Of a DNA stretch of 64,000 nucleotides, positions 19,845 through 31,295 are shown in pieces. Numbering within the stretch: position 1 is the stretch's first letter; every line of letters starts with the position of its first letter. This DNA comes from Salinisphaera sp963835375 (GTDB lineage: Bacteria > Pseudomonadota > Gammaproteobacteria > Nevskiales > Salinisphaeraceae): the NCBI GenBank assembly GCA_963835375.1, contig CAWIGB010000011.1, positions 142,806-206,805 of the forward strand, read 5' to 3'. A model generated the notes under the pieces. The model worked only from the letters and a program-made list of their open reading frames with translations. It was not told where the DNA came from and ran no database searches. Position numbers and translations under genes: made by a program.

Positions 19845-21526
19845 ATGGCGTCCCAGAACAGCCGTTCCCGTCTGATCGTGCGCAAGGCCCGCCTGGCCGA
19901 TATTCCGTCCATCAACCGGATCGTGCAGCGCGCGTACCCGAAGATGGACGATTACTCGTTCGACGAACTGCGCGGCCAGATCAACAATTTTCCGGAAGGC
20001 CAGCTGGTCGCGGTGTACGCGGACCAGGTGGTCGGCTATTGCGCCACGATCTGCCTGCCCGAAGCACAGGTCATGCGCAATCACAGCTGGGCCGAGATCA
20101 CCGGCAACGGCTACGGCTCGACCCACGACATCGACGGCGATTATCTCTACGGCTATGAAGTCTGCGTGGACCCGGACGCGCGCGGCCTGCGCATCGGGCG
20201 CCGCCTGTATCGCGAACGCGAGGCGCTGGCGGTCAAGCTCGGGCTGAAGGGCATCGTCTTCGCCGGGCCGCATCCCCGGCCTGCGCCGCCGGTTCAAGCA
20301 GTTCGGCAGCGCCCAGGCTTATGTCGAGGCCGTGGCCGACAAGACGATCCGCGATCGGGTGCTGTCGTTCCAGCTCGCGCAGGGCTACGAACTGCTCGGC
20401 GTGATGCCGAACTATCTGCCGGACGACCCCGATTCCATGGGCTACGGCGCCCACCTGCTCTGGCGTAATCCGGAGTACAAGTATCGCGAGGATGTACCGG
20501 GCGATTCCCACGTGCACCTGCAGACGCGCAACAGTGTGCGCATCGCCACCGTCCAGTACATGCAACGCGCGATCGACTCGTTCGACGAGTTCGCTCAGAT
20601 CGTGACCTACTTCGTGCGTGAGACCGCGGACGCCAAGGCCGATTTCGTGGTCTTTCCCGAACTGTTCACGGTCCAGCTGCTCTCGATCAAGAACGAGGAC
20701 CTCCACCGGCGCGCGGCCATCTGGCGTCTGGCCGATTTCTGCGACGATTTCCGTGAATTGATGGCCGACCTGGCCGTACGCTGCAACATCAATATCATCG
20801 CCGGCTCGCACCCGACGCAGGTGGGCGAGGAACTGCAGAACATCGCCTATATCTATCTGCGCGACGGCTCCGAATACATGCAGCCCAAGATCCACCCCAC
20901 GCCCGGGGAACGCGAACACTGGAACATCGTGGGCGGCGACAGCTTGAACGCCATCGAGACCGACTGCGGCCCGATCGGCGTGCTGGTCTGTTACGACAGC
21001 GAGATTCCCGGAGCTGTCGCGGCATCTGGCCGATCAGGGCATCAACATCCTGTTCGTGCCGTTCTCGACCGAGGACCGGGCCGGCTATCTGCGGGTGCGC
21101 TACTCGGCGCATGCCCGCGCGGTGGAGAACCAGATCTACGTGGCCACCGCCGGCAATACCGGCAACCTGCCGCGTATCCATGCCATGGACATGCACTATG
21201 CGCAGTCGGGTATTTTCACGCCCTGCGATTTCGCGTTCGCGCGCGACGGCATCGCCGCCGATACCACCGCCAACGCCGAACAGGTGGCAATCGCCGACGT
21301 TCGGCTGGATACATTGCACGAAGCGCGCACCTCCGGCTCGGTGCAGAACATGCTCGATCGTCGCCACGATCTGTACCGCGTGCAATGGATGCCGCGCCGC
21401 CGCGCCACGGCCAAGGCCGACCGCCTGACTGCCAAGCCGGGCCAGACGCGTGCGACCGAAGACAACTGGGCCGGCGCAGCGCCCGCCGCGCTGATGCCAA
21501 CGTCTCGCGTTACCATCGCGCGATGA
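19845..21526 (+). CDS. GNAT acetyltransferase fused to a carbon-nitrogen hydrolase (two frame breaks)
   Basis: About 560 residues. An N-terminal GNAT domain (RLIVRKARLADIPSINRIV, DPDARGLRIGRRLYRER) is followed by a nitrilase-superfamily amidohydrolase whose catalytic triad is visible: Glu in VFPELFTVQ, Lys in PKIHPTPGE and Cys in VLVCYDSE. This two-domain architecture is known, for example in Bacillus YhcX, but its substrate is unclear. Two one-base insertions break the frame: an extra C at 20268-20269 (restoring GRIPGLRRRFKQFG) and an extra C in the run 21007-21009 (restoring DSEIPELSRHLADQG). GAGGAG before ATG 19845 is a strong ribosome-binding site. The stop overlaps the sirtuin start (ATGA). 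Confidence 0.88.
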
Positions 21527-22299
21527 GCGATGACGCACAGCAACCGCTGCGCTGGGCCGCCGCGCTGCTCGCGCAGGCCGGCGATATCCTGGTCCTCACC
21601 GGCGCCGGCATCTCGGCGGGGTCCGGCATTCCCACGTTCCGCGAGGCCCAGACCGGGATCTGGGCGCAGTATTCGCCCGAGGATCTGGCCACCCCCGAGG
21701 CCTTCGCCCGTCATCCGGAGCGCGTATGGGCGTGGTATCGGTGGCGCCGTGCACTGATCGCGCGCGGCGGCGTGAACCCGGGCCACCGCGCCATCGCGGA
21801 ACTGGCGGGTTCACGCGCTTATTCGTGGCCACACAGAATGTCGACGGGCTGCATGCCGCGGCCGGCAGCCGCGAAATCGCCGAGCTGCACGGCAATATCT
21901 GGCGTGATCGCTGCAGCCGCTGCGACGCCACGGTCGACACATGAAGTCGCTCGAGCCGGCGACACGAGGATCTCGCCGTACTGCCGCGGATGCGGCGCCA
22001 TGATGCGGCCCGGACGTGGTCTGGTTCGGTGAAATGCTGCCCACCGACGCCCTGCAGAGCCGCCGAATCCGCACTTGGATCGGGCCGACGCGGTACTGGT
22101 CGTGGGCACCTCCAGCCGGGTCTATCCGGCGGCGGCCCGGGTCGATGCCGCCATCGAATCCGCCACGGCCCGTGATCGAGATCAACCCGCAGCCGACCGG
22201 CGTGTCCGACATGCTGTCGATATTCGTCTTGCCGACTCGGCCAGCCGCGCCCTGCCCGCCCTTGCGGCGGTGCTCGACGGGGTCCCGGCGAGCGGCTAA
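21523..22299 (+). CDS. Sir2-family NAD-dependent protein deacylase (multiple frame breaks)
   Basis: Sirtuin of about 258 residues. All family motifs occur in order but in alternating frames: LTGAGISAGSGIPTFR, TQNVDGLH with ELHGNIW, zinc-binding Cys pairs in RCSRC and YCRGCG, DVVWFGEMLP, VVGTSSRVYPAA and PVIEINPQPTG. Breaks lie near 21803, 21940, 22013, 22060, 22165 and 22222. Because every motif is preserved, sequence error seems more likely than decay, but with this many breaks a true pseudogene cannot be excluded. It starts inside the end of the GNAT-nitrilase gene (ATGA overlap), suggesting translational coupling of an acetyltransferase with a deacetylase. Confidence 0.8.
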
Positions 22300-22350
22300 A
22301 GTCGATCGCATAACGATCATATTCGGCGCGGCCTTCGGCCGGGAGCGCAC

Positions 22351-23115
22351 ATGACGACTCGGGTCGTATTCAACCAGAAAGGCGGCGTCGGCAAGACCAC
22401 CGTGCTCGCCAATCTCGCAGCGATCGCCGCCGAGCGCGGCCGGCGTACGCTGGTCATCGATCTGGATGCCCAGTGCAACGCCAGCCAGTACCTGTTGTCC
22501 TCGGACGGGCGCCAGGCCGAATGCGGTAGCGCCGACTTCTTCGAGGCCACGCTGGAACGCGGCCGGCAGCCGCGAGGATCTGGTCGGATTACGTCACCGA
22601 AACCCCGTTCGAGAATCTGTCGATCATTGCAGCACACCCCGACCTCGAGGAAATTCGCGTCAAGCTCGAGGCCAAGCACAAGATCTACAAGCTGCGTCAG
22701 GCGCTGGAGAAGCTGAAGGGCTTCGACGAGATCTTCATCGATACACCGCCGGCGCTGAATTTCTATTCGCAATCGGCGCTGATCGCGGCCCATCGGCGTG
22801 CTGGTTCCGTTCGACTGCGACGATTTCGCACGACAGGCGCTGTATGCCCTGTTCGACAACATTCACGAGATCCAGGACGACCACAACCCGTCGCTGGTCA
22901 TCGACGGCATCGTCGTGAACCAGTTTCAGCCGCGCGCCAAGCTGCCACAGCGCATGCTCGCCGAGCTGACCGAGGAAGGACACCCGATCATCGATGCACA
23001 CGTGACCAGTTCGGTCAAGGTGCGCGAATCGCACGATGCCTCGGTTCCGCTCATCCATTACGCGCCGAGCCACAAAGTGACCCAGCAGCTCGTCGCGCTC
23101 TACGAGAAGCTGTAG
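22351..23115 (+). CDS. ParA/MinD-type ATPase, orphan (frame breaks)
   Basis: About 254 residues. The deviant Walker A motif is FNQKGGVGKTTV, followed by VIDLDAQCNASQYLL, the Walker B-like IFIDTPPALNFYSQ and, near the end, HVTSSVKVRESHDASVPL. This is a ParA family protein of the kind that partitions DNA or positions protein clusters. No ParB or parS-like site is seen nearby, and the neighbours are a sirtuin and a membrane protease. Frame breaks occur near 22565, 22590 and 22793. The function is therefore open: it could position a non-DNA cargo. Confidence 0.8.
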
Positions 23116-23161
23116 CGCCGCGCGCGCATCGGTTGCCGCGAACGCTGCGTTAATAAAAGAC

Positions 23162-24625
23162 ATGAGCGTTCGATCGACAATCTCCGCCGCCCGCTGATCG
23201 CCCTGTTGCCGATCGTGCTCGCGTTCGTGATTTTGGCGGTCCAGGCAGCCGGCAACGCGGCTTCCACGGCCCGCGAGATTTCCATCGACGGCGCCATCGG
23301 CCCGGCGATCGGTAACTACGTCGTGGACGAGATCCAGCAGGCCGACGCGGATCATGTGCCGGTGATCATTCTGCGCCTGGACACGCCCGGCGGCCTGTCG
23401 GCCTCGATGCGGGATATCGTCAAGGCCATTCTCGCTTCGCCCGTACCCGTTATCGGATACGTCGGCCCGTCGGGCGCACGCGCCGCGAGTGCCGGCACAT
23501 ACATTCTCTATGCCACGAATATCGCCGCGATGGCGCCGGCCACCAACCTCGGCGCCGCCACGCCGATCGAGATGGGCGGCGGCGATCAACCCGCGACCGA
23601 CGGCGGGCGGGCAAAAAAGAACGACGAATCATCGCAGAACGACCAGAGCCGGCCGAAGAAGGACGACGCGCACGCCCGATCTATCGAACAGCGCGACCGA
23701 ACGCCGCAAGCAGGTCAACGATGCGGTGGCCTATATCCGCAGCCTGGCCGAACGCCGCGGCCGGAATGCCGACTGGGCCGAAAAAGCCGTGCGCGAGGCC
23801 GCCAGCCTGAGCGCGCAACAAGCCGCAAAGCAGAACGTGATCGATCTGGTCGCCGACAACGAGCAGGCGCTGCTCGCGGCGGTCGACGGGCGGACGGTGA
23901 GCACGGTCAACGGCGACGTCACGCTGCATACGAAGAATCTCACGATCGACAAGCGTACGCCCGGCTGGCGCACTTCGCTGCTCGCGATCATCACCGATCC
24001 GACCGTGGCCTATCTGTTGTTCATGATCGGTATCGTCGGTCTGGCGGCCGAAGCCCTGGCTCCCGGCGCCACCCTGCCCGGCACGGTCGGCGGGATCAGC
24101 CTGATCGCGGCTCTGTTCGCTTTCCATGTGCTTGCCGGTCAGCTACGGCGGCGCAGCCCTCATCGTGCTCGGCGTACTGCTGTTCGTGGCCGAAGCCTTC
24201 GTCCCGAGTTTCGGCGCCCTCGGCCTCGGCGGCATCGTGGCGATCGTGTTCGGCTCCATCATGCTCATGGACAGCGACGTGCCCGGGTATGATGTCTCGA
24301 TGGGGGTGATCATCGGCATCGCGATCGCTGCGGCGCTGATTCTGGCGTTGATGGTGCTGATGTTCGCGCGCTCGCGGCGCGCGCATGTCGAGACCGGCCA
24401 CGAAGGGCTGATCGGGCGCGAATGCGTGGCGCCGACGATTTCGAACGTGAGGGCCGGGTCTGGCTTCACGGCGAATCCTGGCGGGCGATCAGCGAAGCGC
24501 CCGTAAGTTCGCGACCAGCCCCTGATCGTGACCGACGTCGAGGGCCTCACAGTCTTCGTGCGGCCACGCCGAACGACAATACGGCTCATCCGAACAACGC
24601 CGGCCGGCGGCCGGAAGGATCCTAG
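23162..24625 (+). CDS. NfeD-family membrane serine protease (frame breaks)
   Basis: Long NfeD (ClpP-class protease plus membrane and OB-fold domains), about 487 residues. A signal/TM segment (PLIALLPIVLAFVILA) precedes the protease core, with RLDTPGGLSASMRD and the catalytic region SGARAASAGTYIL. A Lys/Asp-rich linker, hydrophobic helices (VAYLLFMIGIVGLAAEA, GAALIVLGVLLFVAEAF) and an OB-like tail (VWLHGESWRA, VEGLTV) follow. Breaks lie near 23167, 23680, 24128, 24420 and 24510-24565. NfeD1b proteins cleave stomatin-like partners, and the slipin gene starts three bases after the stop, forming the classic NfeD-SPFH pair. Confidence 0.85.
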
Positions 24626-24627
24626 AA

Positions 24628-25443
24628 ATGTTCATCAATGTCGTCATCGCCGTGATCGTCCTGCTGGCGATCTTCATATTCGCCTCGATCAAGATCCTGC
24701 CGGAATACGAACGCGGCGTGATGTTCACGCTCGGCCGCATGACCGGCGTCAAGGGGCCGGGCATTTTCCTGGTCGTCCCGGTCATCCAGAAGATGATCAA
24801 GGTCGACATGCGCGTGACCGTCATGGACGTGCCGACCCAGGACGTGATCTCGCGCGACAACGTCTCGGTACAGGTCAACGCGGTGGTGTATTTCCGCGTC
24901 ATCGATGCCGACAAGGCCATCATCGAGGTCGAGAACTACTACATGGCGGTCAGCCAGCTGTCGCAGACCACCCTGCGCAGCGTGCTCGGCCAGCACGAGC
25001 TGGACGACATGCTCGCCGAGCGCGACAAGCTCAACGCCGATATCCAGGCGATTCTCGACCGCCACACCGATGCCTGGGGCATCAAGGTGGCCAACGTCGA
25101 GATCAAGCAGGTGGATCTGGACGAGAGCATGACCCGGGCCATCGCCCGCCAGGCCGAGGCCGAACGCTCGCGGCGCGCCAAGATCATCAACGCCGAAGGC
25201 GAAATGCAGGCCGCGGAGAATCTGCGCGGCGCCGCCGAGCAGCTTTCGCGCGAGCCGCAGGCGCTGCAGCTGCGCTATCTGCAGACGCTGGTCGATATCG
25301 CGAGCGAGAACAACTCCACCATCGTGTTTCCATTGCCGATGGATCTGATCGAACCGCTGCTCAAGGCAGCCAAGGCGGTCACAACGCCAGAGCACGAGCA
25401 ATCGAGCTCACAGCGCAAGCGACCAGCGAGCATCAGCCGGTAG
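24628..25443 (+). CDS. Slipin (stomatin/SPFH-domain membrane protein)
   Basis: Intact 271-residue SPFH protein. It has one N-terminal membrane segment (FINVVIAVIVLLAIFIFASI), the PHB domain (YERGVMFTLGRM, GPGIFLVVPVI, MDVPTQDVISRDNVSV), and a coiled Ala/Glu-rich part (AEAERSRRAKIINAEGE). Slipins assemble into large membrane rings or rafts. Prokaryotic slipins are typically encoded next to NfeD, as here, with two bases between stop and start. The tail is Ser/Gln/Lys-rich. The role is probably membrane-domain organisation under stress (inference). Confidence 0.93.
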   Translation: MFINVVIAVIVLLAIFIFASIKILPEYERGVMFTLGRMTGVKGPGIFLVVPVIQKMIKVDMRVTVMDVPTQDVISRDNVSVQVNAVVYFRVIDADKAIIEVENYYMAVSQLSQTTLRSVLGQHELDDMLAERDKLNADIQAILDRHTDAWGIKVANVEIKQVDLDESMTRAIARQAEAERSRRAKIINAEGEMQAAENLRGAAEQLSREPQALQLRYLQTLVDIASENNSTIVFPLPMDLIEPLLKAAKAVTTPEHEQSSSQRKRPASISR

Positions 25444-25582
25444 GCGCCCTCGGAGTCCGATAACGGGCATGACGTGGCAGGCGAATACGGCGCGAGCGGC
25501 GCTCTGTATCGAATGATCGCGCCGGGCGAGCAGCGCAAGCGAGGCACGTGAGCACGGCACGGTTGGACATTCTACCGGGAGA

Positions 25583-26092
25583 TCATGCCCGGTTCGCAAT
25601 AGAAAACGGGCGGCCCTCAACCCGGGCGACGCGCTGGGCGAGCCCCATCAGCATCGAAGCCGTGGCGCCCCAGATGTAATGGCCTTCGAAGTCGATCGAG
25701 TAGATGCGATAGTCCACGCCGTCTCGGCGACGCACTTCACTGCGATAGTGCGCCGCGTTCATCGCGTACTGCAGCGGCACCGCAAAGATCCGTTCGATTT
25801 CGATGCCGTCGGGCGCGAGCGTCTGGCCCGGCTCGATCCAACCCACGAACGGACTGATCTCGAATCCGGTCACGGTGCGATACCGCGGCAACTCGCCGAG
25901 CAAGGTGACGGCATCGCGCACGAGACCGATCTCCTCGTGACATTCGCGCAGCGCGGCGTCCGCCGGCCCTGCGTCGGCCGGATCGATCCGACCGCCGGGA
26001 AAACTGATCTGCCCGGGGTGATGCGTGAGGCCCTCGGTGCGCTGGGTGAAGTAGATTCGCGGCGTGCTCGCGGCCTCAACCCCGATCAGCAC
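25583..26092 (-). CDS. Nudix hydrolase, CoA pyrophosphatase-like (5' end uncertain)
   Basis: NudL/YeaB-type Nudix hydrolase, expected to cleave CoA or acyl-CoA to phosphopantetheine products. The signature LTHHPGQISFPGGRIDP with AALRECHEEIGL covers both the NudL motif and the Nudix box (REXXEE-type core present as RECHEEIG). The open frame begins at a GTG at 26092 inside the domain. In another frame just upstream, SIAWRRRLEAAVA resembles the missing N-terminus (about 26130-26205), so a frame break near 26140 is likely and the true gene probably starts close to 26205. It follows the 109-residue gene on the same strand. Confidence 0.8.
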   Translation of the reverse strand: MLIGVEAASTPRIYFTQRTEGLTHHPGQISFPGGRIDPADAGPADAALRECHEEIGLVRDAVTLLGELPRYRTVTGFEISPFVGWIEPGQTLAPDGIEIERIFAVPLQYAMNAAHYRSEVRRRDGVDYRIYSIDFEGHYIWGATASMLMGLAQRVARVEGRPFSIANRA

Positions 26093-26212
26093 CGCCGCCG
26101 GCCGCGAGGCATGGCGTGCCCGTCGAGCATCGAGCGCGGGCAGGGGCTCGCCGCAGGAACGTCGCAGGCGACGGCCGCCTCCAGACGCCGTCGCCAGGCG
26201 ATGGACTCGCTG

Positions 26213-26542
26213 CTAATCGCCGGACTTGAGCTTGTCGGCATAGGTCTTGGTCAATTGCTGGAACCGGGGGGTCAGACCGGCGTCGACGTACATCGGATCG
26301 CCAAGCTCGTCGTAGCCGGCAACGTCCTCGCCCGGCTGATAGGAGAACGAACTGGTGAGTTCGTCCAGCGCGCACGCCAGCAGATCGGTGATGATCCGCT
26401 CGCGCGTGAGGCCCGGGAACATCTCCACCAGCGCTTCGATCTTGGCCGCATCGTAGATCGGCAGCTGCACGCTGTAACTGTGATCCGTACGCGGCTCGGC
26501 CGCACTCGACTGCCACTGCGAGACCAGCTCACTTATCTTCAT
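26213..26542 (-). CDS. Small conserved protein, so-called 'type 1 pili tip component' family
   Basis: A 109-residue soluble protein (MKISELVSQWQ, then YSVQLPIYDAAKIEALVEMFPG, RIITDLLACALDEL, AGYDELGDPMYVDAGLTPRF). From memory it matches a family in pseudomonads and relatives that is often annotated as a pilus tip component; I know of no solid functional evidence. The middle part looks like a ribbon-helix-helix-like segment. It is probably cotranscribed with the downstream Nudix gene and divergent from the 86-residue gene at 26700. Confidence 0.55.
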   Translation of the reverse strand: MKISELVSQWQSSAAEPRTDHSYSVQLPIYDAAKIEALVEMFPGLTRERIITDLLACALDELTSSFSYQPGEDVAGYDELGDPMYVDAGLTPRFQQLTKTYADKLKSGD

Positions 26543-26699
26543 TCCGCTCTATCTCCTGTTGCCGCGGACCGACTCATGACCGCTAAGATAAAGCAATCGC
26601 CGCGCTTCGGCATCCGTTGTGAAAACCCACGCAGACACGTTGACCCCGCCCCGGGGCACTGCTAGCTTTGCGCTCACTCAACGAGGATTCGTGAAATCT

Positions 26700-26960
26700 A
26701 TGGCCAAGTCGGAAAAAACCTGGAGTCTCAAGGAAATAGACCAGGAACGAGGCAACACCAAGGGTGCTGCGTTCCTCGCCTTCAAGCAGCTCAAGGAGAG
26801 TTTCGACGAAGGCCGAGATTTCTACTACCTGAGCGCCTCCGAAGATGCCGCGGAGATCGAGAAGCTGCGCGAGACCGGCCGTATCTATGAAACCACGGTC
26901 AACGCCATTCTGCTGACCGAGGCCGGATACTCCGCAGTCGTGGATTATCTCGACGGCTGA
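26700..26960 (+). CDS. Hypothetical 86-residue protein
   Basis: Starts at ATG 26700 (MAKSEKTWSLKEIDQERG) and is rich in Glu and Lys. The N-terminal half (SLKEIDQERGNTKGAAFLAFKQL) looks like a helix-turn-helix-type segment, and the C-terminal half reads ETGRIYETTVNAILLTEAGY. I do not recognise the family. An in-frame extension upstream to 26619 exists but lacks support. It could be a small DNA-binding protein, but nothing in the context confirms this. Confidence 0.55.
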   Translation: MAKSEKTWSLKEIDQERGNTKGAAFLAFKQLKESFDEGRDFYYLSASEDAAEIEKLRETGRIYETTVNAILLTEAGYSAVVDYLDG

Positions 26961-27071
26961 GCGCCCGCTCGAAACCACGTCGGCGTCGGGCGCCGATGAC
27001 GAGCCGGTGGCAAACAGCCGAGCGGTCGCGCATCATAGCGGGCCAATCCGACGAGCCAGCCCTACGGCCCG

Positions 27072-27392
27072 ATGCAAGACGCCCGCGAGCTTCTGACCCG
27101 ACTGCCGCTTTGTTTCAAGCCCGAGGCAGCCGGCGACCTGTCCATGACCGCCCAGTACCTGACCCGCCATCCGGTCTATATCACGATCGAGAACGGGCAC
27201 TGCAGCGCTCACGAAGGGCTGGCACCCGCGCCCGACGTCACGCTCAGGGTGCGGGACGACCATCTGATCAAGCTGATGACCGGACGCATGCGCGGGATTA
27301 CGGCGTTTCTCACCGGCCGCCTCAAGGTCGAGGGCAACTACATGCTGGCGCAGAAACTCCAGCAGGTGTTCGATACCTCGCGGTTGCGCTAG
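27072..27392 (+). CDS. SCP2 sterol-carrier-domain protein
   Basis: A 106-residue single-domain SCP2-fold protein: LPLCFKPEAAGDLSMTAQY, TLRVRDDHLIKLMTGRM, FLTGRLKVEGNYMLAQKLQQVF. The LTGRLKVEG motif is typical. Related bacterial proteins (UbiJ/UbiT-like) bind lipids or quinone intermediates; which ligand applies here is unknown. It lies nine bases before rsmJ and may share its transcript. Confidence 0.8.
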   Translation: MQDARELLTRLPLCFKPEAAGDLSMTAQYLTRHPVYITIENGHCSAHEGLAPAPDVTLRVRDDHLIKLMTGRMRGITAFLTGRLKVEGNYMLAQKLQQVFDTSRLR

Positions 27393-27401
27393 CCAGCAGC
27401 G

Positions 27402-28157
27402 ATGACCGACCAGCGCAGGTGGTCTGGGTGGCTGCGCGATCAGCCGCGCGGCACGGGACATGGCACTCGCATCCGAACTGGGCTGTCGCAGCCCCCTGAA
27501 GATGGATTCTATATCGCCCGCGACGAGCTCGGGCTGGAGTTGCATCATGCGACGGACGAGGCCGGCGCCGGATTGCGCTGCGCGCTCGCCGATCCAGCGG
27601 AGTTGGCCGGTCGCCAGGCCGGCGGGCGACGTTCGCCACTGGCCCGCGCGTTCGGCCTGCACCGGCATCCGCCGATGCGAATCCTGGATACCACGGCCGG
27701 GCTGGCGCGCGATGCCGCCACCCTCGCGAGCCTCGGCTGCGACGTGACCGCCGTCGAGCGCCAGCCGGCGCTTTTTGCACTGATCGCGGACGCCACGGAC
27801 CGGATCGACGCATCGCCGGACGACCGCCCTGGTGGCCACACTGGCTGCCGCCGGTTCATGCCGACGCGGGGCCGTGGCTTCCGGAAGACCGACCCGCGCG
27901 ATTTCGACGCGATTTATATCGACCCGATGTTCGCCAGCCCACGGCGCAAATCCGCCCCGCAGAAAGCGCTGGCATGGCTCGCTGCACTGGCCGGAAACGA
28001 TAACGATGCGTCCGAGGTGCTCGCCATTGCACGCCGGCATGCCGTCCGGCGCGTGGTGGTCAAACAGCATGCGCGCGCCGAGCCGATGGCCCCGCCGGAT
28101 CTGCAGATTCGCGGGCGCGCGATACGTTTCGACATCTATCTGACGCCCGGCGCCTGA
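27402..28157 (+). CDS. rsmJ: 16S rRNA m2G1516 methyltransferase RsmJ (frame breaks)
   Basis: SAM-dependent methyltransferase of about 250 residues. The order SELGCRSPL, DGFYIARDELGLELHH, ILDTTAGLARDAATLASLGC (SAM-binding motif), VERQPALFAL and AIYIDPMFASPRRKSAPQKAL is that of RsmJ. Frame breaks occur near 27413, 27455, 27500 and 27825, so the open frame alone gives nonsense at the N-terminus and around residue 145. ATG 27402 is the likely start. It is convergent with the carbonic-anhydrase-like gene, 19 bp away, with no obvious terminator between them. Confidence 0.85.
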   Translation: MTDQRRWSGWLRDQPRGTGHGTRIRTGLSQPPEDGFYIARDELGLELHHATDEAGAGLRCALADPAELAGRQAGGRRSPLARAFGLHRHPPMRILDTTAGLARDAATLASLGCDVTAVERQPALFALIADATDRIDASPDDRPGGHTGCRRFMPTRGRGFRKTDPRDFDAIYIDPMFASPRRKSAPQKALAWLAALAGNDNDASEVLAIARRHAVRRVVVKQHARAEPMAPPDLQIRGRAIRFDIYLTPGA

Positions 28158-28176
28158 ATCACCCGACGGCGTCCGT

Positions 28177-28693
28177 TCAGACGGGCTGCAGCTCTGCCAG
28201 GAACCGGCGATAGTTCTCGACATAGTGCGCCGCGCCGTGGCCGAGGGCTTCGATCTCATCCGGCTCGAGTTCGCGCTTGACTCGGCCGGGCGCACCGATG
28301 ACCAGACTGTTGTCCGGAATCGTCTTGCCCTCGGGAATCAGAGCGCCGGCGCCGATCAGGCAATTGCGGCCGATCGTCGCGCCATTGAGCACCACGGCCT
28401 TGATCCCGATCAGGCTGTTCTCGCCGATCGTGCAGCCATGCAGCATGGCCTGATGGCCGACGGTGACGCCGGCGCCCACGCAGTGGGAAGCCGGGATCGG
28501 TATGCAGCACGCTGCCTTCCTGGATGTTGCTGCCCTCACCGATCGAAATCAGTCCTGGTCGCCGCGCAGCACCGCGTTGAACCAGATGCTCGCGCTCGGC
28601 GAGCGTACCCGCCCGAGCACGGTGGCATTCTCGGCGACGAAGTAATCGCCGCTGCCGGTAGTTCCGGGCCACATCGCCCAGTCGATACAGCAT
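28177..28693 (-). CDS. Gamma-carbonic-anhydrase-like hexapeptide protein (frame breaks)
   Basis: Left-handed beta-helix protein of about 172 residues, YrdA/PaaY type. Reconstructed pieces in order are SGDYFVAENATVLGRV, SIWFNAVLRGDQD, ISIGEGSNIQEGSVLHTDPG, GAGVTVGHQAMLHGCTIGENS and LVIGAPGRVKRELEPDEI. The three His residues that bind zinc in this family are present (LHTD, VGHQAMLHG). Breaks lie near 28665, 28600, 28545 and 28505. It starts 13 bases after tsaB with a good GGAGGAG site. Whether it hydrates CO2 is unknown; many YrdA proteins show little activity. Confidence 0.85.
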
Positions 28694-28706
28694 GGCATTC
28701 TCCTCC

Positions 28707-29401
28707 TCAGTTTTCGTCGATACGCGACCGCGCCGTCAACGCTGCGCGGCCGGGTTTGCGGGCCACGTCGTCGCGCACATAGACCGGCAGCGCTCGCGGC
28801 CGGCTTGCCCCGCCCGGCGGCGAACAGCGGCCCGCCAGGCGAGCCACGTCGATCGCATGCGGCGCATCCACAGTGACATGGGCGCTCGCCGATATTCTGC
28901 GCTGCGACCACCAGCGGCCAGCCATTGCCCGCGCGACAGCCGCCCGCCGCCATCTGGCCGCAGTCGCCGAGGCCGATACCCGTTCGGCGCGACCGGTCGG
29001 GCATGGCGCCGCGCTCGAAGGCGCGGTATAGATCTCGCCCATGCGGGCATCCTGAACCACCCGTACACGCGTCGACGTCCGGCGCCTGCTCGAAGGCACG
29101 CGCAGCGAGCGCCGCCAGCGTGAGATGCCCACGACCGGAAGACGCCAAGCCGCTCGCCAGACCCTGCACCAGTCCGGCCGCGATACGCAGGCCGGTAAAC
29201 GCGCCTGGACCGCGCCCGAATGCGAGACCATCGAGATCGCGAGCGACCAGTCCGGCCTCGGTCAGCAAGTCGTCTGGCCGCGGCAGTAGCCGCTGGCATG
29301 CGCCCGCGGCGCGATTTCGAAATGCTCGCGGGCGCCGCCGGCCGCGCTGTCGATCAACGCGACCGATAGCGCTTCGGTCGAGGCATCCAGCGCAAGGAGC
29401 C

Positions 29402-29405
<4 letters not shown>
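28707..29405 (-). CDS. tsaB: tRNA t6A37 biosynthesis protein TsaB (frame breaks)
   Basis: ASKHA-fold partner of TsaD in threonylcarbamoyladenosine synthesis, normally essential. The N-terminus MRLLALDASTEALSVALID, the signature LAFGRGPGAFTGLRIAAGLVQGLA, DARMGEIYTA in another frame, and the ending LPVYVRDDVARKPG all fit TsaB of about 230 residues. Frame breaks lie near 29270, 29075 and 28870. The ATG at 29405 overlaps the dinG stop (ATGA), so the two genes are translationally coupled. Confidence 0.88.
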
Positions 29406-31291
<1,886 letters not shown>

Positions 31292-31295
<4 letters not shown>

